Made by a program: the position numbers and the translations under genes. Shown piece by piece: positions 7,841-11,261 of a stretch of 11,261 nucleotides of DNA; the stretch's first letter is position 1, and the number at the start of each line of letters is the position of its first letter. The notes beneath the pieces were generated by a model. That model was not told where the DNA came from and did not search any database. It saw only the letters and a list, made by a program, of their open reading frames with translations. The DNA comes from DATFXF01 sp035258565 (GTDB lineage: Bacteria > Acidobacteriota > Terriglobia > Acidiferrales > UBA7541), in NCBI GenBank assembly GCA_035258565.1, contig DATFXF010000387.1:1-11261 (forward strand), read 5' to 3'.

Positions 7841-8124
7841 GCGAACCAGTTTCGTTAGTTGATAATCCCTCGATCCTGCGATTGTTCGCTGGACGATGGC
7901 ACACTCGGAAGCAATTCACTTGGACAAGAGTGAGGCCTAGCGTTTGGAAATCATGTGATTTGGACATGCGGAAGACAGGCGCAATCGCCTACGTAAAACC
8001 AACGACTTGCAAAAGCCACTACAACTACCCTTTCGGCAAGCACGGCATTGGCCCTTTCGGGTGTTTGCTTTATGATTCAGTCGAGAGTCAGCGGATTCCC
8101 GCAACGTGCTTAGCTGTCACCTGA
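7837..8124 (+). CDS. Small open frame overlapping the kinase stop (ATGA), hypothetical
   Basis: A 95-codon frame starts with ATG at 7837, overlapping the kinase TGA in the four-base ATGA arrangement typical of translational coupling. The product (MSEPVSLVDNPSILRLFAGR at its start) is weakly basic, with two pairs of Tyr/Lys-rich segments and five Cys, no signal peptide and no membrane segment. I recognise no family. Against it: no Shine-Dalgarno of note, a hairpin (8036-8068) inside its second half that could be a 3' end of the kinase transcript, and base use less biased than in the kinase. It may be chance. Confidence 0.3.
   Translation: MSEPVSLVDNPSILRLFAGRWHTRKQFTWTRVRPSVWKSCDLDMRKTGAIAYVKPTTCKSHYNYPFGKHGIGPFGCLLYDSVESQRIPATCLAVT
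8036..8068 (+). terminator. Possible weak transcription terminator after the kinase gene
   Basis: GCAAGCAC (8036-8043) pairs with GTGTTTGC (8061-8068) with one G-U pair and a 17-base loop, followed by only three T residues. The nine-base direct repeat CCCTTTCGG occurs at 8028-8036 and 8052-8060. The stem is short and the T-run poor, so this is a weak candidate. It would end the kinase transcript before the convergent cupin gene. Confidence 0.2.
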
Positions 8125-8152
8125 GGATAGAATCCGCCGCATTCATCACAAG

Positions 8153-8656
8153 CTATTTCTTTGCGGGCGGCTGAGGAGGACCGTCTACCCAGTTGACATC
8201 CCACGCACCGTCGACGGTGATGAAAGCCAAGCCGTCGTCAGGCAGCCAGGCTTGATGAATCATCTTCTGGGGAATGTAGTTAAAGGAGCCGGGACCCAAC
8301 TCTTCCCGCTTCCCGCCGCACTCAAAGACCAAGTTCCCTCGGAGAATCGTGTGAGTTTCGTTGGCGCTGTGCCAATGTCTGGTGATATGGATCTTCTTGG
8401 GGTTGCGGATCAGCAACTGAGTCGCTTGAGTCTTCGGATCTACTCGCAGGATGGCGATCTCAGGTGAGTCGTCTCCAAAAGCTGGAAGGATCTTTTCCCA
8501 TTTCAGGTCCTCAAATTTCGCGGACATATAGTGCGCAGCAACGTCGCCCCCGGCAGCTTGTGCCAAGCTCCTTGGGCTCGCAGGCGTTGCCTGATTCGTT
8601 GTTCCCAGCAGAATCAGCGCTACCAGCGCGAAAAAAGCTCCGGAAAGTCTCTTCAT
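8153..8656 (-). CDS. Secreted single-domain cupin protein
   Basis: A 167-residue protein. Residues 1-23 or 1-26 form a signal peptide (MKR start, hydrophobic FFALVALILLG, Ala-rich cleavage zone), so it acts outside the cytoplasm. The cupin core is at about 80-150. Motif 1 fits the consensus exactly: H94-W-H96-x3-E100-x6-G107. Motif 2 is G123-x5-P129-x4-H134, without the usual final Asn. The expected metal ligands are H94, H96, E100 and H134, so a metal-binding site is likely intact. Cupins of this kind include dioxygenases, isomerases and ChrR-like anti-sigma sensors. Nothing here picks between them, and no sigma factor lies nearby. The C-terminus is Pro/Lys-rich. The gene stands alone and converges on the kinase side with a 28-base gap to the doubtful small frame. 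Confidence 0.85.
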   Translation of the reverse strand: MKRLSGAFFALVALILLGTTNQATPASPRSLAQAAGGDVAAHYMSAKFEDLKWEKILPAFGDDSPEIAILRVDPKTQATQLLIRNPKKIHITRHWHSANETHTILRGNLVFECGGKREELGPGSFNYIPQKMIHQAWLPDDGLAFITVDGAWDVNWVDGPPQPPAKK

Positions 8657-8661
8657 CTGGG

Positions 8662-8668
8662 CTCCTCC
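8662..8668 (-). promoter_or_regulatory. Strong ribosome binding site of the cupin gene
   Basis: On the minus strand GGAGGAG stands a few bases before the ATG at 8656. It fixes the cupin start and is the best Shine-Dalgarno in the window. Confidence 0.7.
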
Positions 8669-9346
8669 GGTTCTGAATGCCAGCCAGAATTACAAGATCA
8701 TACTCCCGCAGCAGTCACGCCTCAACTTGTGATGTAAGGACGGAGAGACTTTGGTCCCAAAGCAAGTGTTCGAAAGCACGGGCAAACGGCTCCACTTAGG
8801 CTGATTAGGTGGTCTGCCAAAAGGGTGTTTGCAGCCGGACCGGAAAGGCCTTAATTTGGTGGTTATTTCCTACCTCTGGGACTCGTGGCGAAACCACATG
8901 TTTCGGCTCTTGTGGCTTACGGCACGAGGCCGCTGCGGCGAAGCAGGTCGCCGTACCGTGGATCGGACTTACATTTGGGTCGCCGGTACGGGTTGCACCA
9001 AGAACTCGCGACACACCGTCGCGACAGCCACGCTCACAGCTTCAACGCTCTTCCCCCATGCGCGGTTGTAAACGTTTTGGGTTACGTCAACGGGGTCGCG
9101 TGTCCCATGTTCTCTCGCATCACAGGATCCATTCGAGTGCGACCCGGCGGCTAAAGGGCTACCCTCCGAGGACGTTTATCGTGCTACTATCCGCCCGCAT
9201 CCGGGCAATCAATAAGTTGTGGCCCAGGCGTGCCATGTTTCTAGTTCTCATTAAGCGCCTGTGGTAGCCGCGCGTCGGAAGGTCTAACCAATACTGGTTG
9301 GGCGGCAAGCATGGCGTCGTGGACAATTTGAATAAGAGGGTTACAG
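8669..9346. other. Long stretch without a convincing gene
   Basis: Nearly 680 bases between the cupin gene and the TPR gene. Several frames are open for 60-150 codons on the plus strand (for example 8809-9267 and 8885-9154), but they overlap in different frames, lack ribosome sites, and are rich in Arg, Ser and Cys, as GC-rich non-coding DNA often is. The inverted repeat CCGTACCG / CGGTACGG lies within about 8950-8995, and a partial palindrome (AACCAATACTGGTT, 9287-9300) lies about 50 bases before the TPR start, where an operator could sit. The stretch may be a decayed gene region. Confidence 0.4.
9336..9339 (+). promoter_or_regulatory. Ribosome binding site of the TPR gene
   Basis: GAGG, within AGAGGG, stands seven bases before the ATG at 9347 and supports that start, which begins a clean signal peptide. 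Confidence 0.55.
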
Positions 9347-10933
9347 ATGAAAACGCGTATCCACATCGCAGCGCCGTTGATCGCCCTTTCGCTGGCCGCG
9401 GCAAGCGTCGCCTTCGCCCAACACGGTGATAAGCTCGGCAAGATCGAATTCCCGAACTCGTGCAGCCCCGCGGTGCGGGAGAAGCTCCTGCGCGGCATCG
9501 CCATGCTGCACTCCTTCTATTATTCCGCGTCGCAGAAGGCCTTCGAGGAGGTGGCCACGGAGGACGCCTCCTGCATGATCGCCACATGGGGCTACGCCTC
9601 CATCCTGATGCTGAACCCGCTCCAGGGCATCGGCTCCTCGCCGAAGAACGCACAGCTGGCGCAGGCCGCGATCGACAAGGGCCGCAAGATAGGCGCGAAG
9701 ACCGAGCGCGAGCGCGACTACCTCGAGGCGGTGGCCGCCTACTACGAGGATTTCGCCAACCGTCCCGAGCGCGCGCGCCAGCTCGCGCGCGCCAAGGCCT
9801 ACGAGTCGCTCGCGGCGAAGTACCCGGACGACGACGAGGCGCAAATCTTCTACGCGCTGTACCTCGCCGCCACGCAGACCGCGTCCGACCAGACGTATTC
9901 CGCATACCTCAAGGCGGCCGTGATCCTCGAAAAGCAGTTCGCGAAGCATCCCGACCACCCGGGGGTCGCGCACTACCTGATCCACAGCTACGACGCGCCG
10001 CCACTCGCCGCGCGGGGCGTGCCCGCGGCGCGCCGCTACGCCGACATCGCGCCCGACGCGCCGCACGCGCTGCACATGCCCTCGCACATCTTCACCCGCG
10101 TGGGCGCGTGGGCTGACTCCGCCGCGACCAACCGCCGCTCAGCCACAGTCGCGCAGAAGGGCAACGAGCCCGATGAGGCGGTGCACGCGATGGACTACAT
10201 GACCTACGCCTACCTGCAGCTCGCGCGCGACAACGACGCGCGCAGGATCTTCGACGAGGCGCGCACGCTGACCGGGATCAATCCGGCACGCGCCACGGCG
10301 CCGTATGGGCTCGCGGCAATGCCGGCGCGCTACGCGCTCGAGCGCGGCGCCTGGGGCGAGGCGGCGAAGCTCGAGCCGGTGCCGACCAGGTATCCGTTCA
10401 CCGAGGCGATGACGCATTTCGCGCGGGCTCTCGGAGGGGCACGGAGCGGCGATCCTGCCGCGGCGCAGAAGGATGTCGATCGGATCGTGGCACTGCGCGA
10501 CGAGTTGAAGGCGGCGAAGAACGAGTACTGGGCGAACGAAGTCCAGGTGATGCGGCTCGCGTCGCTTGCCTGGGTCGCGCTCGCGCAGAAGAAGAGCAAC
10601 GACGCTCTCGTGCTCATGCGCCAGGCGGCCGACATCGAGGACAAGAGCGAGAAGAACATCGTCACGCCGGGGCGCCTGCTGCCCGCACGCGAGCTGCTCG
10701 GCGACATGCTGATGGAACTGAAGCGCCCTGCGGAGGCGCTCAAAGGGTACGAGGCCTCGCAGCAGCGCGAGCCGAACCGCTATCGTGGCCTGTACGGCGC
10801 GGGGCAGGCAGCGGCGCAGTCCGGCAACCGCGACAAGGCGCGGCACTACTTCTCCAAGCTGCTTGAATTGGCAGGCTCCGGCGACCTCCGTCCCGAGACG
10901 GAGAAGGCGCGCCGATATCTCGCGAGTAACTGA
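9347..10933 (+). CDS. Exported TPR-repeat protein with His-rich conserved core
   Basis: A 528-residue protein. Residues 1-24 form a signal peptide (MKTR, hydrophobic Ala/Leu core, cleavage at AFA before Gln25), so it is likely periplasmic. The rest is nearly all helical. TPR-like helix pairs can be seen at about 43-80, 145-175, 285-305 and most clearly 440-510 (DMLMELKRPAEALKGYEASQ, then GLYGAGQAAAQSGNRDKARHYF). A central block (201-250) contains H201, H204, H209, H213, H240, H243 and H247, in HPDHPGVAHYLIHSYD and APHALHMPSHIFTR. I recall this block as the most conserved part of a family of uncharacterised exported TPR proteins; its function is unknown to me. Composition is odd: sampled 60-base stretches are 72% (9721-9780) and 82% GC (10021-10080), with almost only G/C at third positions, against about 55% in a sampled part of the receptor gene. 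This suggests acquisition from a high-GC donor. No operon partner is visible. Confidence 0.88.
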   Translation: MKTRIHIAAPLIALSLAAASVAFAQHGDKLGKIEFPNSCSPAVREKLLRGIAMLHSFYYSASQKAFEEVATEDASCMIATWGYASILMLNPLQGIGSSPKNAQLAQAAIDKGRKIGAKTERERDYLEAVAAYYEDFANRPERARQLARAKAYESLAAKYPDDDEAQIFYALYLAATQTASDQTYSAYLKAAVILEKQFAKHPDHPGVAHYLIHSYDAPPLAARGVPAARRYADIAPDAPHALHMPSHIFTRVGAWADSAATNRRSATVAQKGNEPDEAVHAMDYMTYAYLQLARDNDARRIFDEARTLTGINPARATAPYGLAAMPARYALERGAWGEAAKLEPVPTRYPFTEAMTHFARALGGARSGDPAAAQKDVDRIVALRDELKAAKNEYWANEVQVMRLASLAWVALAQKKSNDALVLMRQAADIEDKSEKNIVTPGRLLPARELLGDMLMELKRPAEALKGYEASQQREPNRYRGLYGAGQAAAQSGNRDKARHYFSKLLELAGSGDLRPETEKARRYLASN

Positions 10934-11122
10934 CCTCGTAAAGGCAATCGTGCCAAGAGTGCCTATTCCTGCCCAGGCAAGTGGTTTGGAAATCGCTGAA
11001 ACCATTGCTTTTCGGGCTGACCGACACAGGGCGAGCTCATATGGAATATCTTCGATAGAAATCAAACAAGGACCGCAGCGCCTAGTTGGCCTCTTCCCCC
11101 ACCTCAAGGACCTAATTCCTGA
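10934..11122. other. Low-GC flank after the TPR gene
   Basis: Base composition falls abruptly after the TPR stop codon. No gene is recognised. A hairpin TCCTGA-GGGA-TCAGGA (11117-11132) lies at the edge of the recombinase remnant without a T-run, so it is not a clear terminator. The frame that stays open through most of this flank reads into 11138 and may contain decayed upstream sequence of the recombinase, but I see no family motif in it. Confidence 0.35.
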
Positions 11123-11261
11123 GGGATCAGGATCTTAGAACTGGCGAATAAGGCGTATTTTCTGTATCTTAAGCAAAACTCAACAGAAAAAGCCAAACTG
11201 CTGAGAATGGTCCTTTCGAACTGTGCGATCGATGCTGCAAATCTCTATCCGACTTACAGAA
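11123..11261 (+). pseudogene. C-terminal fragment of a serine recombinase, cut by the window edge
   Basis: The frame reads GIRILELANKAYFLYLKQNS, then TEKAKLLRMVLSNCAIDAAN and LYPTYR at the edge. I recognise this as the C-terminal tail of large serine recombinases (resolvase domain, Recombinase domain, zinc ribbon, then coiled coil), where LxxLxxxAYxLYxxxxxxEKAxLLxMVLSNCxxDxxxLxPTYRKPFD is characteristic. An in-frame TGA at 11120-11122 sits directly before it. One added base near 11123 would join the preceding frame (ending LIPEG) to IRILEL, so a frameshift is plausible. The resolvase catalytic domain, which would need several hundred codons upstream, is absent: that space is occupied by the TPR gene. 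Composition is low GC (38% in 11161-11220), unlike its neighbour. The remnant may continue to the right of the window. Confidence 0.65.

Noticed and set aside
8950..9045. Short plus-strand stretch VAGTGCTKNSRHTV that recalls the (A/V)GTG motif of DHDPS-type aldolases
   Set aside because: Only about 15 residues look similar, no flanking Schiff-base Lys or Tyr motif is found in any frame, and chance similarity is likely.
9341..10087. Long minus- and plus-strand alternative frames over the TPR gene
   Set aside because: They are Arg- and Val-rich shadows expected in a gene with very high GC. The frame of the TPR protein alone has a signal peptide, ribosome site and repeats.

Overview
The window (11,261 bases) looks like a chromosomal segment from a soil-type member of the Acidobacteriota. 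This is an inference from two large genes of kinds that are abundant in that phylum: a 1117-residue Oar-like TonB-dependent receptor with an N-terminal carboxypeptidase-regulatory-like domain, and a Ser/Thr protein kinase fused through one membrane segment to a TolB/WD40-like beta-propeller. No rRNA, tRNA, CRISPR array or complete mobile element was seen.

Layout, left to right. Positions 1-287 hold only an unassigned open frame running in from the left edge. An endonuclease III-like HhH-GPD protein lies on the minus strand at 288-998. A 411-base gap with a twin-hairpin element separates it from the divergent TonB receptor (1410-4763, plus). Behind the receptor, on the minus strand, is a decayed IS110-type transposase remnant (about 4779-4979). 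The kinase-propeller gene (5144-7840, plus) follows a TATAAT box so close to the ATG that the transcript should be nearly leaderless. A doubtful 95-codon frame overlaps its stop by ATGA. A secreted cupin gene (8153-8656, minus) converges on it. A 690-base stretch without a convincing gene precedes a secreted TPR-type protein (9347-10933, plus) that is far richer in GC than anything else here. The right edge holds the C-terminal tail of a serine recombinase, cut by the window end.

The genes do not form an obvious pathway or one operon: strands alternate, gaps are long, and each gene has its own start signals. The general picture is a cell-envelope and signalling region (outer-membrane receptor, membrane kinase, two exported proteins) that has accumulated insertions and decay, as the two recombinase relics and the compositional jump around the TPR gene show. 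I see no convincing previously undescribed multi-gene system. The most notable points are the endonuclease III-like protein that keeps its iron-sulphur ligands but lacks the usual catalytic Lys and Asp, the GC-rich TPR gene beside a recombinase relic, and the internally deleted IS110 relic.
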